From Candidatus Nanopelagicaceae bacterium (GTDB taxonomy: Bacteria > Actinomycetota > Actinomycetes > Nanopelagicales > Nanopelagicaceae): a DNA stretch of 53,377 nt. A program made the translations under genes and the position numbers. Location of the stretch: the NCBI GenBank assembly GCA_947454735.1, contig CANGLK010000006.1, positions 1-53,377 on the forward strand. The letters run 5' to 3'. The notes beneath the pieces were generated by a model. The model was given only the letters and a program-made list of their open reading frames with translations. It ran no database searches and was not told the origin of the DNA. The first letter of the stretch is position 1. Each line of letters begins with the position of its first letter. Of the stretch, positions 16,849-26,076 are shown in pieces.

Positions 16849-18141
16849 ATGAATTCTTCGCATCCGCTATGGCCCGCGCCTTTTCGCGGAACCAAGCCGG
16901 TCGATGCAATCGTCACAATTCCTGGCTCTAAATCTGTAACCAATCGCGCGCTGATTCTCGCAGCGCAGGCAAAGTCACCTTCAATTATCCGAAAGCCACT
17001 CGTCTCTCGCGATTCCGAGTTGATGTCAGCGGGTCTCGCCGCAATGGGCGTGGGCATCGAAAGTAAGTCAGATTCCTCTGGTGAATTCTGGGTGATCACT
17101 CCTGCAACGCTACGTGGCCCTGCAAAGGTTGATGTAGGTAATGCCGGAACAGTGATGCGTTTCTTGCCTCCACTTGCTGCCCTGGCCGATGGTGATATCT
17201 CATTTGATGGCGATGCTCGCAGCTACGAACGCCCCCTTGGCCCTGTGATTAAAGCTCTTGAAGATCTTGGAATCAAAATTGAGCACGAGGGGCGTTACTC
17301 ATTGCCGATGGTGTTGAAATCACGAGGAGCAATACCTGGTGGATCACTCACCATTGATGCAAGCGCATCGAGCCAATTCTTATCAGCACTTCTCTTAGTC
17401 GGTCCAAGCATGACCAATGGAATTACCGTTAAGCACTCAGGTGGAACCCTTCCATCAATGCCACATATTGAAATGACAGTGCAGATGCTCCGTGACTTTG
17501 GTGCAACAGTTACTGTCGATCCAGCTGAGCAGACATGGCGTGTTGAGCCAGGTGAGCTCAATGGGGTTGATCTTGTGATTGAACCTGATCTCTCTAACGC
17601 TTCGCCATTTATTTCACTGGCAATGGTCTGCGGTGGTTCAATCACGATTTCAGATTGGCCAAAGAAGACAACTCAGCCTGGCGATCAACTTCGAGATATC
17701 TTCACTGCGATGGGGTCAACTGTTGAATTTACAGATGCCGGGCTTAAAGTCACAGGTGGAGCATCAATTCATGGAATCGATATCGATCTCCATGATGTTG
17801 GTGAGCTAACTCCTTCGATTGCAGCTCTTGCAGCTCTCGCTGACTCTCCCTCACATCTACGCGGTATTGGACATCTTCGTCTCCATGAAACCGATCGCCT
17901 CGCCGCACTTACTCGAGAGATCAATTCAATCGGCGGAGATGTCACTGAGGAAGAGACCGCTCTACATATCACTCCGCAGCCTCTTCACTCTGGCGTATTC
18001 CACACCTACGAAGATCATCGATTAGCAACGGCTGGCGCTGTTATTGGCCTTGTTGTCGAAGGTATCGAAGTCGAAAATATTGCGACTACACGAAAGACGC
18101 TCACGGATTTCCCTGGACTCTGGAAGAGCCTGCTCCAATAA
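16849..18141 (+). CDS. aroA: 3-phosphoshikimate 1-carboxyvinyltransferase (EPSP synthase)
   Basis: Shikimate pathway enzyme joining PEP to shikimate-3-phosphate. 430 aa from ATG 16849, preceded by TACGAT and 6 nt (leaderless); the ORF can be extended 21 codons upstream but that would cover the promoter. Conserved motifs: PGSKSVTNRALILAA near the N-terminus, NAGTVMRFLPPLAALADG, and the C-terminal HETDRLAAL and EDHRLATAGAVIGL. It is the first gene of a run aroA-rsgA-hisN-copA, with aroA and rsgA adjacent as in other actinobacteria. Confidence 0.97.
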   Translation: MNSSHPLWPAPFRGTKPVDAIVTIPGSKSVTNRALILAAQAKSPSIIRKPLVSRDSELMSAGLAAMGVGIESKSDSSGEFWVITPATLRGPAKVDVGNAGTVMRFLPPLAALADGDISFDGDARSYERPLGPVIKALEDLGIKIEHEGRYSLPMVLKSRGAIPGGSLTIDASASSQFLSALLLVGPSMTNGITVKHSGGTLPSMPHIEMTVQMLRDFGATVTVDPAEQTWRVEPGELNGVDLVIEPDLSNASPFISLAMVCGGSITISDWPKKTTQPGDQLRDIFTAMGSTVEFTDAGLKVTGGASIHGIDIDLHDVGELTPSIAALAALADSPSHLRGIGHLRLHETDRLAALTREINSIGGDVTEEETALHITPQPLHSGVFHTYEDHRLATAGAVIGLVVEGIEVENIATTRKTLTDFPGLWKSLLQ

Positions 18142-18155
18142 ATGGGTAAAACTGC

Positions 18156-19187
18156 ATGACACCTCGCGAATACGATGAATCAGATGTGCGCATCCGCCCA
18201 TCTCGTACAACACGTCGCCGAAGTAAAGATCGCCCCTCTCATAGTGATTCACATACAGCACTTGTAGTTTCTGTCGACCGCGGACGAAGCGGTTGCGTAC
18301 TTCAAGATGGACCTGCAGAAGGACAACTCGTTGTTGCCATGAAGGCGCGAGAGCTTGGTCCAAAGTCAGTTGTAGTGGGCGACTCTGTCGAAATTGTTGG
18401 CGATACATCTGGCACTGAAGGAACTCTCGCTCGCATCGTAAAGGTCAATGACCGAGTGAACTCTTTAAGCAGAACCGTCGATGATGCAGCAAAGCTCGAA
18501 CGCACCATCGTTGCCAATATTGATCAACTCATCATCGTTGTTGCATCTGCAAACCCAGAGCCTCGTAGGGGCCTCATCGATAGATTCTTAGTCAGCGCAT
18601 TCATTGAGAAGATTCATCCCATTATTGTTGTGACCAAGATAGATGTCGCGCCAATCCCTGATTTTATGGAGAAGTACGCAGCACTTGGTGTGGAGATCAT
18701 GACGACCTCATCAAAGATTGCAGAACGCCCTGCTCAGGTTGCTGAGATTGCAGCGCGCCTCAATGGAAAAGTTTCTGTATTGGTAGGCCACTCAGGTGTT
18801 GGTAAATCAACTCTCATCAATGACTTAGTGCCTGAGGCAGATCGCATGACTGGTGATGTCAACGATGTCACAGGACGAGGTCGACACACTTCATCGAGCG
18901 CAGTTGCTCTCCAGCTTCCTGCAGGTGGATGGATTATCGATACCCCCGGAATTCGAGCCTTTGGTCTTGCTCATCGCGATCCTCGCGAAATCGTTGAGGC
19001 CTTTCCAGATCTCGCTGAGGTCGCAGCGACCTGCATGTCTCATTGCTCACATGCTGAGGATGGATGCGCACTCAACCGATGGGTTAATGAGGATGCTGAG
19101 CATGCAGAAGAGAGAAAGTTACGTCTTGAAAGTTTACGTTCGCTCTTAGATGCAAAGAGTTACGTAGACTTGCCTCATGAGCAGTAA
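18156..19187 (+). CDS. rsgA: Ribosome small-subunit biogenesis GTPase RsgA
   Basis: 343 aa circularly permuted GTPase that helps mature the 30S subunit. The G4 motif (VTKIDV) precedes G1 (GHSGVGKSTLIND) and G3 (DTPGIRAFGL), the permuted order unique to this family. The C-terminal zinc motif is CMSHCSHAEDGC. The N-terminus has an OB-fold region after a basic tail (RTTRRRSKDRPSH). It starts 14 bp after the aroA stop and overlaps hisN by 11 nt. Confidence 0.95.
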   Translation: MTPREYDESDVRIRPSRTTRRRSKDRPSHSDSHTALVVSVDRGRSGCVLQDGPAEGQLVVAMKARELGPKSVVVGDSVEIVGDTSGTEGTLARIVKVNDRVNSLSRTVDDAAKLERTIVANIDQLIIVVASANPEPRRGLIDRFLVSAFIEKIHPIIVVTKIDVAPIPDFMEKYAALGVEIMTTSSKIAERPAQVAEIAARLNGKVSVLVGHSGVGKSTLINDLVPEADRMTGDVNDVTGRGRHTSSSAVALQLPAGGWIIDTPGIRAFGLAHRDPREIVEAFPDLAEVAATCMSHCSHAEDGCALNRWVNEDAEHAEERKLRLESLRSLLDAKSYVDLPHEQ

Positions 19188-19992
19188 CCCAGAGGGCCAC
19201 TTTTCACACGGTGAAGACCTCACCCTTGCCCATCGATTGGCAGATGCTGCCGATGCCATCACGCTCAAGCGATATCAAGCGATCGATCTTGCAGTAACTA
19301 CCAAGCCAGATAACACCCCAGTTACAGATGCAGATAAATCTTCTGAGGAAGCTATCCGCGCACTTCTCCACGCTCATCGCCCCAATGATGGAATTGTCGG
19401 CGAAGAGTTTGGTAATGAGGGTGTCGAGAAGAATCGTTACTGGGTAATCGATCCTATTGATGGCACAAAGAATTTCTTGCGTGGTGTTCCTACCTGGGCC
19501 ACTCTGATTGCACTTATCGAACGTACGCCAGATGGAAGCCAACGCACTGTCGTGAGCGTTGTAAGCGCACCTGCCCTATTTCGACGTTGGTCAGCCCTTC
19601 TGGGTGGAGGGGCATTTGTCACTATCAATCACGAGACAACAAAGCGCATAAATGTCTCTGGGGTTTCACGGATTGAAGATGCATCTATCTCCTACTCAGA
19701 CTTTTCTGGTTGGGGCGAGATGCTCGAGCCATTCCAGAATTTATTATTGAAGGCATGGCGTACCCGCGGTTACGGTGACTTCTGGTCACATATGTTGGTT
19801 GCCGAAGGTGCGCTAGAGGCGGCAGTTGAACCTGTGCTCGCTCTCTGGGATATGGCAGCGCTCGATCTCATTGTTACCGAAGCTGGCGGCGTCTTCTCAA
19901 ATACAGATGGAATACCTGGCCCTCATGGAGGAAATGGCGTTTCTGCAAATGCGACCCTTCATAGTTTCATTATCGAGTCACTGAGAAAGTAG
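19177..19992 (+). CDS. hisN: Histidinol-phosphatase HisN (inositol monophosphatase family)
   Basis: 271 aa. Mg-dependent phosphatase of the IMPase fold; actinobacterial HisN removes phosphate from histidinol phosphate. Motifs: EEFG (metal ligand Glu), DPIDGTKNFLRG (metal ligands) and the C-terminal WDMAALDLIVTEAGG. Its position directly after aroA and rsgA, overlapping rsgA, matches the actinobacterial HisN locus. An inositol-phosphatase role cannot be excluded from sequence alone. Confidence 0.9.
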   Translation: MSSNPEGHFSHGEDLTLAHRLADAADAITLKRYQAIDLAVTTKPDNTPVTDADKSSEEAIRALLHAHRPNDGIVGEEFGNEGVEKNRYWVIDPIDGTKNFLRGVPTWATLIALIERTPDGSQRTVVSVVSAPALFRRWSALLGGGAFVTINHETTKRINVSGVSRIEDASISYSDFSGWGEMLEPFQNLLLKAWRTRGYGDFWSHMLVAEGALEAAVEPVLALWDMAALDLIVTEAGGVFSNTDGIPGPHGGNGVSANATLHSFIIESLRK

Positions 19993-19998
19993 ATCGCC

Positions 19999-22347
19999 AT
20001 GGAAGATATCCAGATAGATCTGATGCATCACAAGACCCCCCAGAAAGAGCAAGAAGAGAATTCGATTGCTGATCTAGAAAGTATTGATCTCGCAAAGGCA
20101 ACCCTAATCCCGCAGACTTTTGCGGTGAGCGGAATGACGTGTAGCGCCTGTGTGAACTCAGTTGAACGAGCTCTCAATGCAATTCCAGGCGTGAACGCAT
20201 CCGTTAACTTTGCATCAGAAACTGTTCATATTCTGGCACCTGCTGAAGTCAAAGCAGAGGTGGTTATTAAGGCGGTCAAGGCAGCTGGTTATAGCGCCTC
20301 ACTTCTCGAGGATCGACGTGACCCTGCGCTACATCGCAAGGGTGCGGCGCGAGCACTCTTCTTCGCAGCTATCCTTGCTATTCCAACAATTGCAATCTCG
20401 ATGGTGATGTCATGGCATGCATCGGTAGGAGATTGGCTCTTCAATATCTTTATCTCCAACGGATGGCCACTACCCCCAAACTCTGACCACCACTTTGCAT
20501 CATGGCTAGCACTCGCCCTCACTACTCCCCTGATATTTATCGTCGCCTTTCCAATTCATCGTGCCGCGATTCGGAACTTCTTCCACCCAACGATGGATTC
20601 ACTGATTTCACTGGGTTCGCTCTCTGCCTATACGTGGTCTCTCTACGCCACCTACACAGGAAAAGGTGATCTCTATACTGAAGTTGCGGCTGGAGTTCTT
20701 CTCTTCGTAATCCTTGGTCGATATCTTGAATCTCGCGCAAAGAGAAGTGCTAGTAGCGCACTCTCCACTCTGCTCGCATTGGGTGAGAAAGAGGTAACAG
20801 TATTAAGAAGTGGAAGCGAAGTCGTCATCCCTATCTCGCATCTCAAGGTAGGTGATGAGTTTGTTGTAAAACCTGGCTCTCGCATTGCAACAGATGGCGT
20901 TGTTATCTCAGGTCTCACAACTGTCGATAATTCACTTATTACCGGTGAATCGCTCCCTATTGATATTGCACCAGGCGATCGCGTTATCGGCTCGGCGCTT
21001 AATAACAATGGAAGAATCATTGTTCGAGCTACTCGCGTAGGTAGTGATACAGAGATGGCTCGAATCACTGCGATGGTTGTCACTGCTCAGGCAGGAAAAT
21101 CACCGATTCAGCAGAGCGCAGATAAGATCGCAGCAATCTTTGTGCCCGCTGTGACAACTCTTGCCATCGGTACATATCTCTTCTGGTACTACGTAGAATG
21201 TAAAACACTCACCGTCTCAGTCTCTACCGCAATCACTGTGCTTGTTATTGCCTGCCCATGTGCACTTGGTTTAGCGACTCCGGTGGCACTTCTTGTCGCA
21301 TCAGGTCGCGGAGCCCTTCGTGGCATTGTTATTCGCCAACCTCGAGTCCTATCGGCAGCCCGAGAAATCGATGTCGTGGTGATGGATAAGACTGGGACGC
21401 TTACGGATGGTGCCATGCAGGTTCGCTCGGTCGAGATTCCATCTTCTGCACAGAAAGTTCTGGGGGCATCCTTCGAGGGAGTCCTCAATGAGAAGAGCGT
21501 TCTCTCCCTTGCGCTTGCGCTCGAGAGCCAGAACGATCACCCAGTTTCGAAGGCAATCGTAAATTACTGCGCCTCTCAATCTGCAGAGAAGTTATCAGTC
21601 TCCGATTACACCCAGACACCTGGCGCCGGCGTTGCTGCACGTGTAAACGCATTTGGTAAGACGATGGTTGTCATTATCGGCTCACCTGAGTCGGTATCTC
21701 ATAGCGCAGTGGCGCTCGATCCAAAATTGGTAGAGGCAGTAGCTGCCGCAAAGGAAGCTTCATATACAACTTCTCTTTTAGCAATTGATGGCGTTGCAAT
21801 TGCGCTCTTTGCAACAGGTGATGTCTTGAAGGCAGATGCAGCTGAAACTATTGCCACACTTCGCCTTCGTGGAATTGAGAGCTGGCTTGTTACTGGCGAT
21901 CACCAAGAATCTGCAGAGCTCATTGCTTCACAGGTAGGTATTAGCTCGAAATTTGTCGTCGCTGGCGCAACCCCCGAAGGAAAGATTGAAAAGGTGAAGG
22001 AACTTCAGGGCGCAGGTCATAAGGTGATGATGGTTGGGGACGGAGTTAATGACGCCGCAGCACTTGCCCAAGCAGATCTCAGTATCGCAATGGGAACAGG
22101 TACAGATACCGCTATTTCAACGGCCGATATCACTTTGATGCGCCCTCAATTAATGGGTGTTATTGATTCACTTAATCTCTCACGACGCACACTGCGCACT
22201 ATCCGCACCAACCTCGGATGGGCATTTGCATACAACACAATCGGTTTACCAATAGCCGCAATGGGTTTAATGACACCGATGTATGCAGCGGCTGCAATGG
22301 CGTTGAGCAGCCTATTTGTTGTGACTAACTCTCTTCGGATCCGGTAA
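19999..22347 (+). CDS. copA: Copper-translocating P1B-type ATPase
   Basis: 782 aa Cu(+) exporter in the cytoplasmic membrane. One heavy-metal domain carries GMTCSAC at 45-51. The transmembrane copper site has the CPC motif in IACPCALGLATP. The phosphorylation motif DKTGTLTDG and hinge GDGVNDAAAL are intact. Two hydrophobic pairs precede the actuator domain, which contains TGES. The start is 6 bp after hisN, so it is probably in the aroA operon. Its 3' end overlaps the convergent gene by 23 bp. A CopC-like protein is encoded at 41439. Confidence 0.95.
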   Translation: MEDIQIDLMHHKTPQKEQEENSIADLESIDLAKATLIPQTFAVSGMTCSACVNSVERALNAIPGVNASVNFASETVHILAPAEVKAEVVIKAVKAAGYSASLLEDRRDPALHRKGAARALFFAAILAIPTIAISMVMSWHASVGDWLFNIFISNGWPLPPNSDHHFASWLALALTTPLIFIVAFPIHRAAIRNFFHPTMDSLISLGSLSAYTWSLYATYTGKGDLYTEVAAGVLLFVILGRYLESRAKRSASSALSTLLALGEKEVTVLRSGSEVVIPISHLKVGDEFVVKPGSRIATDGVVISGLTTVDNSLITGESLPIDIAPGDRVIGSALNNNGRIIVRATRVGSDTEMARITAMVVTAQAGKSPIQQSADKIAAIFVPAVTTLAIGTYLFWYYVECKTLTVSVSTAITVLVIACPCALGLATPVALLVASGRGALRGIVIRQPRVLSAAREIDVVVMDKTGTLTDGAMQVRSVEIPSSAQKVLGASFEGVLNEKSVLSLALALESQNDHPVSKAIVNYCASQSAEKLSVSDYTQTPGAGVAARVNAFGKTMVVIIGSPESVSHSAVALDPKLVEAVAAAKEASYTTSLLAIDGVAIALFATGDVLKADAAETIATLRLRGIESWLVTGDHQESAELIASQVGISSKFVVAGATPEGKIEKVKELQGAGHKVMMVGDGVNDAAALAQADLSIAMGTGTDTAISTADITLMRPQLMGVIDSLNLSRRTLRTIRTNLGWAFAYNTIGLPIAAMGLMTPMYAAAAMALSSLFVVTNSLRIR

Positions 22348-23047
22348 AGGTTCGTATTAGGGATATCGCGCCGATATAGAGCGGGAAGGCGATCATCACG
22401 ATATCTGCAACGAGTGAACTCTGCACGCCATCTTGATTTGAGTAGTTCCACGACAAGATAAGCAAGGTGAGAGTGTAGATAACTCCAAATGGAAGAGTGA
22501 TCTTGCGCCACTTCTGCACACGCACAAGGTGCGGGAATTTAATATTTGTTAATTGTGAAACTGCTAGCAAGGCTGTGACCACAGCTACCTGGTGCTTTGA
22601 AAGATCAAAGATGAGAAATGTAGGCACTGCGAGGTTCCATACCGCTGGAAATCCATTGAACCAATGATCATCGGTTTCAATATCGGTGCGAGCAAACCAG
22701 AGCGCAGAGAGCAAAAGGACCATCGCTGCAATCAGTGTTTGGAATTCTGCTGGCAACATATTGAGTCGAATCATGAGAGCCATTGGCACAACGACACAAG
22801 TTACGTAATCGACGATGAGATCGAGGACAAAGCCATCTACTCGTGGAGCGTTGAAGACAACATCAATCTTGCGGGCGATAGGTCCATCAAGGCCATCGAG
22901 TACCTGACATACAAGGAGCCAGAGAAGGGCGCCACGAACATTGTTATCGATAACTGCCTGGAGTGCGAGGAGTCCAGCTGCTGCTCCACTTGCTGTCATG
23001 ACGTGGAGCGCATAGCCCGAGATTGATGGCTTAATTTGTGGCCTCAT
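22325..23047 (-). CDS. CDP-alcohol phosphatidyltransferase, phosphatidylcholine-synthase (Pcs)-like
   Basis: 240 aa from ATG 23047. The CDP-alcohol phosphotransferase signature is present as DGLDGPIAR, then G and D-x3-D in DGFVLDLIVDYVT, with a longer-than-standard gap between AR and G that is characteristic of bacterial phosphatidylcholine synthase. GFPAVWN and the later FPHLVRVQKWRKITL also match the Pcs family. Several hydrophobic helices follow. Pcs makes phosphatidylcholine from CDP-diacylglycerol and choline. TATTCT at 23061-23056 with an 8-nt gap suggests a leaderless start. A longer reading begins at 23101, adjoining the tRNA. The substrate assignment is inference. Confidence 0.72.
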   Translation of the reverse strand: MRPQIKPSISGYALHVMTASGAAAGLLALQAVIDNNVRGALLWLLVCQVLDGLDGPIARKIDVVFNAPRVDGFVLDLIVDYVTCVVVPMALMIRLNMLPAEFQTLIAAMVLLLSALWFARTDIETDDHWFNGFPAVWNLAVPTFLIFDLSKHQVAVVTALLAVSQLTNIKFPHLVRVQKWRKITLPFGVIYTLTLLILSWNYSNQDGVQSSLVADIVMIAFPLYIGAISLIRTFTGSEES

Positions 23048-23115
23048 AGCTGCTGAGAATAGCGAAAGGCCGCCTTCAATAACTTCTATTGAGACGGCCA
23101 TTCGCGTTCTTACAT

Positions 23116-23192
<77 letters not shown>

Positions 23193-23253
23193 TCGGTAAG
23201 CGCAATTCTATGCGAATTGCGCTTACTTCACCAAATCGGTGAAATAACTCGAC

Positions 23254-26076
23254 TTACTTAGCGCGAGATTGAGCAGCAATCGCGGCAGCAATCGCAGACT
23301 TCAAGCGATCTTGTGCTCGACCATATGCAGCGAAATCGCCCTTTGCAAGTGCAGCCTGTCCATCAGCGATTGCTTGCTTTGCTGATGCAAGCGCTGCAGA
23401 TAGATCAGCAGAGCTATTAGCAGTCGTTGGTGACGATGGTGTTGTTGCAGAGGATGTTCCAGAGTTTCCACCGAATACTTGATCAAGGGCACCCTTAAGT
23501 GAACTATCGAATCCGATGTTATCTCCGAATGAGACAAGAACTTTCTGCAAGAGTGGGTATGCAGATGCATTTGATGTCGCCTTCACATAGACAGGCTGAA
23601 CATAGAGAAGTCCTCCACCTACAGGAAGAGTCAGCAAGTTACCAAGCACAACATCAGATCCACCTTGGCGAAGCAATGAAAGTGCATTAGCAACATCTGG
23701 CTTCGCCTCAAAGTTAGATGCAATCTGTGAAGGACCAGCAATGTTGGTGCTTCTCGGCAACTGCAGCACTGTGATCTTTCCATAGTCTGTACCTGGCTTT
23801 GAATTTACAACTGCAAATGCTGTCAGGTTCTCACGAACACCTCGAGGTACAAATGGAGTCGTCAATGAGAATGCAGGAGTCTTCTCATTAGGTAACTTCA
23901 AAGTGAGGTAATACGGAGGCTGTGCACCGCTATTGCTTCCAAATGATGATGGATCGCTAGGTACGCGCCAGAAATCTTGTCCGCCGTAGAAGGCAGCTGC
24001 TGTCTTGACGTGATACGAAGCGAGAATATCGCGCTGTACTCGGAAGAGATCTTCTGGGTAGCGGATATGCTCGAGAAGATCCTTAGAGATTGCGCTCTTT
24101 GGCTGAACTGTCTTTGGGAATGCCTTCATCCAGCTCTTGAGAACTGGGTCCTTCTGATCCCACTGATAGAGAGTTACAGTGCCGTTGTAAGCGTCAACCG
24201 TTGCCTTTACAGAGTTACGGATATAGCTGACTCGCTGATTTGCCTGCGCTGTTATCGATGCAGAGTTTCGTGTCAGTGCATCTGTAGTTGCAGCAGCGAG
24301 AGAAGTTCCCTCAGAGTATGGGTAGCCAGCGCTCGTTGTATAACCATCAACAATCCAGACAATCTTTCCACCGACAACAGCTGGGTATGGATCGCCATCG
24401 AGTGTGAGCCATGGAGCAACCTTTGCTACACGATCACGAGGATTGCGGTTGTAGAGAATTTTAGAATCTTTATTGATCAAGCTAGAGAGAAGAATTCGCT
24501 GCTCGCCGTACTTGATTGCAAAGACCAACTTGTTCAGTAATCCACCGACTGGAACTCCGCCGGTGCCGGTGTATGTCACATTCTTCTGTCCACTTGCAGA
24601 GGCATCATCTGGGTAATCGAATTCGACAGGTGTTGCCTTTGAACCAGCTGCCTTTCCACCGATGATTGAGTACTCCGGTGAGCTTTCACCAAAGTAGACA
24701 CGTGGCTCGAACTTTCCAAGTCCTGATGTAGGTGGAAGGTCACCGACAATGAAGTTGGGCTTTCCGTCGGCATCAACTTGATTTCCATACGCTGCAACAA
24801 AACCGAAGCCGTGTGTGTAAACCAAGTGGTCGTTAATCCAGTTACGGCTCGGGTTTCCATCGATATTGAGTTCACGCACTGCAACAACAGCATCACGAGC
24901 TACGCCATTTACTGTATAGCGGTCGATATCAAGTGACTCTGTAAATCCGTAGTACGGCTTAATCTGTTGAAGTTGGCGGAATGTTGGCGATAGAACGTTT
25001 GGATCCATCAAACGAATATTGTTAATTGTTGATGCATCGCTTGCAAGCTGTCCTGACGTTGTCGTCAAAGTTGCGTTGTAATCCTGAACATCCACGTTGG
25101 TAAGGCCATATGCAGCGCGGGTAGCATCGATATTTCGTTGAATATATGGGGCTTCCTTCGATGATTCAGATGGCTTAACCTGGAACTGCTGGACGGCGCC
25201 TGGGTAGATACCAGCAATAAGAACAGATGAGACAACCATCAAAGCTGTTCCCGCTGCTGGCAAGAGCCATGAACGACGAATAATATTTGCGAAGAAGAGA
25301 AGCGCACATACAACTGCGATTCCGGCCAAGATTGCCTTTGCTGGAAGAGTTGCATTGACATCGGTATATGTCGCACCGGTAATCAACTTATTTTGCTTAA
25401 GAGCAAGTGCATAGCGATCAAACCAATAAGCAACTGCCTTCATAAGGACGATGAGCCCAAAGAGGATTGAGAGCTGAATACGCGCTGCAACAGTCGTGCG
25501 ATCGCCCTCTCCCTGTGTGCGGATTCCGCCATACATGTAATGAACAAAGATCGCTGCAAGAGCTGCAAGCACGAGAATCGAGATTGCCCAAGAAATCATT
25601 GCTTGGTAGAGAGGCAACTTAAATGTAAAGAATGAGATATCAAGATTGAACTGTGGATCCTTTACGCCGAAGGAAGTTGAGTTCTTAAAGAGCAACCACT
25701 CTTTCCAATACAAGCTCCCTGATGTTCCAGCGAAATAGGTAATCGCAAGGAAGAGAGCGATAAATACCCAGCGAAGGATCGGCTCAATCTGAGCACGGAT
25801 GCGCTCTACGCCATTGAGTTCGATAGATGTTGGAACGTAGAAAGGACGGCGCTTATATGCGAGATAGATATTGAGTGAGATAAGAATCGAACTTATCAAG
25901 CCCGCAATAAGGAAGAGCTCGACCTTTGTTGTCAGAACCTTGTTCCATACCGATGTGAAGTCGACAGATTTAAACCAGAGCCAGTCGATATAGAAACCAC
26001 TCAAGGAGACGAAGAGCGCTCCGAGGGCTACAAGAATTCCTACTGTGACGGCTAGCGGTGTGCGATTGCGATTCAT
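23254..26076 (-). CDS. UPF0182 family membrane protein
   Basis: 940 aa, matching the COG1615/UPF0182 family (Rv3193c in M. tuberculosis). Seven or so transmembrane segments occupy the first 290 residues, starting with the motif GFYIDWLWFKSV. A long extracytoplasmic region follows, with YTHGFGFVAAYGNQV and the box IRYPEDLFRVQRDILASYHV typical of the family. The C-terminus ends in an Ala/Ser/Thr-rich tail with KQAIADGQAALAKGDFAAYG, a short helical repeat seen in many members. It overlaps the ylbL-like stop by 4 nt (ATGA). Function is unknown. Confidence 0.93.
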   Translation of the reverse strand: MNRNRTPLAVTVGILVALGALFVSLSGFYIDWLWFKSVDFTSVWNKVLTTKVELFLIAGLISSILISLNIYLAYKRRPFYVPTSIELNGVERIRAQIEPILRWVFIALFLAITYFAGTSGSLYWKEWLLFKNSTSFGVKDPQFNLDISFFTFKLPLYQAMISWAISILVLAALAAIFVHYMYGGIRTQGEGDRTTVAARIQLSILFGLIVLMKAVAYWFDRYALALKQNKLITGATYTDVNATLPAKAILAGIAVVCALLFFANIIRRSWLLPAAGTALMVVSSVLIAGIYPGAVQQFQVKPSESSKEAPYIQRNIDATRAAYGLTNVDVQDYNATLTTTSGQLASDASTINNIRLMDPNVLSPTFRQLQQIKPYYGFTESLDIDRYTVNGVARDAVVAVRELNIDGNPSRNWINDHLVYTHGFGFVAAYGNQVDADGKPNFIVGDLPPTSGLGKFEPRVYFGESSPEYSIIGGKAAGSKATPVEFDYPDDASASGQKNVTYTGTGGVPVGGLLNKLVFAIKYGEQRILLSSLINKDSKILYNRNPRDRVAKVAPWLTLDGDPYPAVVGGKIVWIVDGYTTSAGYPYSEGTSLAAATTDALTRNSASITAQANQRVSYIRNSVKATVDAYNGTVTLYQWDQKDPVLKSWMKAFPKTVQPKSAISKDLLEHIRYPEDLFRVQRDILASYHVKTAAAFYGGQDFWRVPSDPSSFGSNSGAQPPYYLTLKLPNEKTPAFSLTTPFVPRGVRENLTAFAVVNSKPGTDYGKITVLQLPRSTNIAGPSQIASNFEAKPDVANALSLLRQGGSDVVLGNLLTLPVGGGLLYVQPVYVKATSNASAYPLLQKVLVSFGDNIGFDSSLKGALDQVFGGNSGTSSATTPSSPTTANSSADLSAALASAKQAIADGQAALAKGDFAAYGRAQDRLKSAIAAAIAAQSRAK

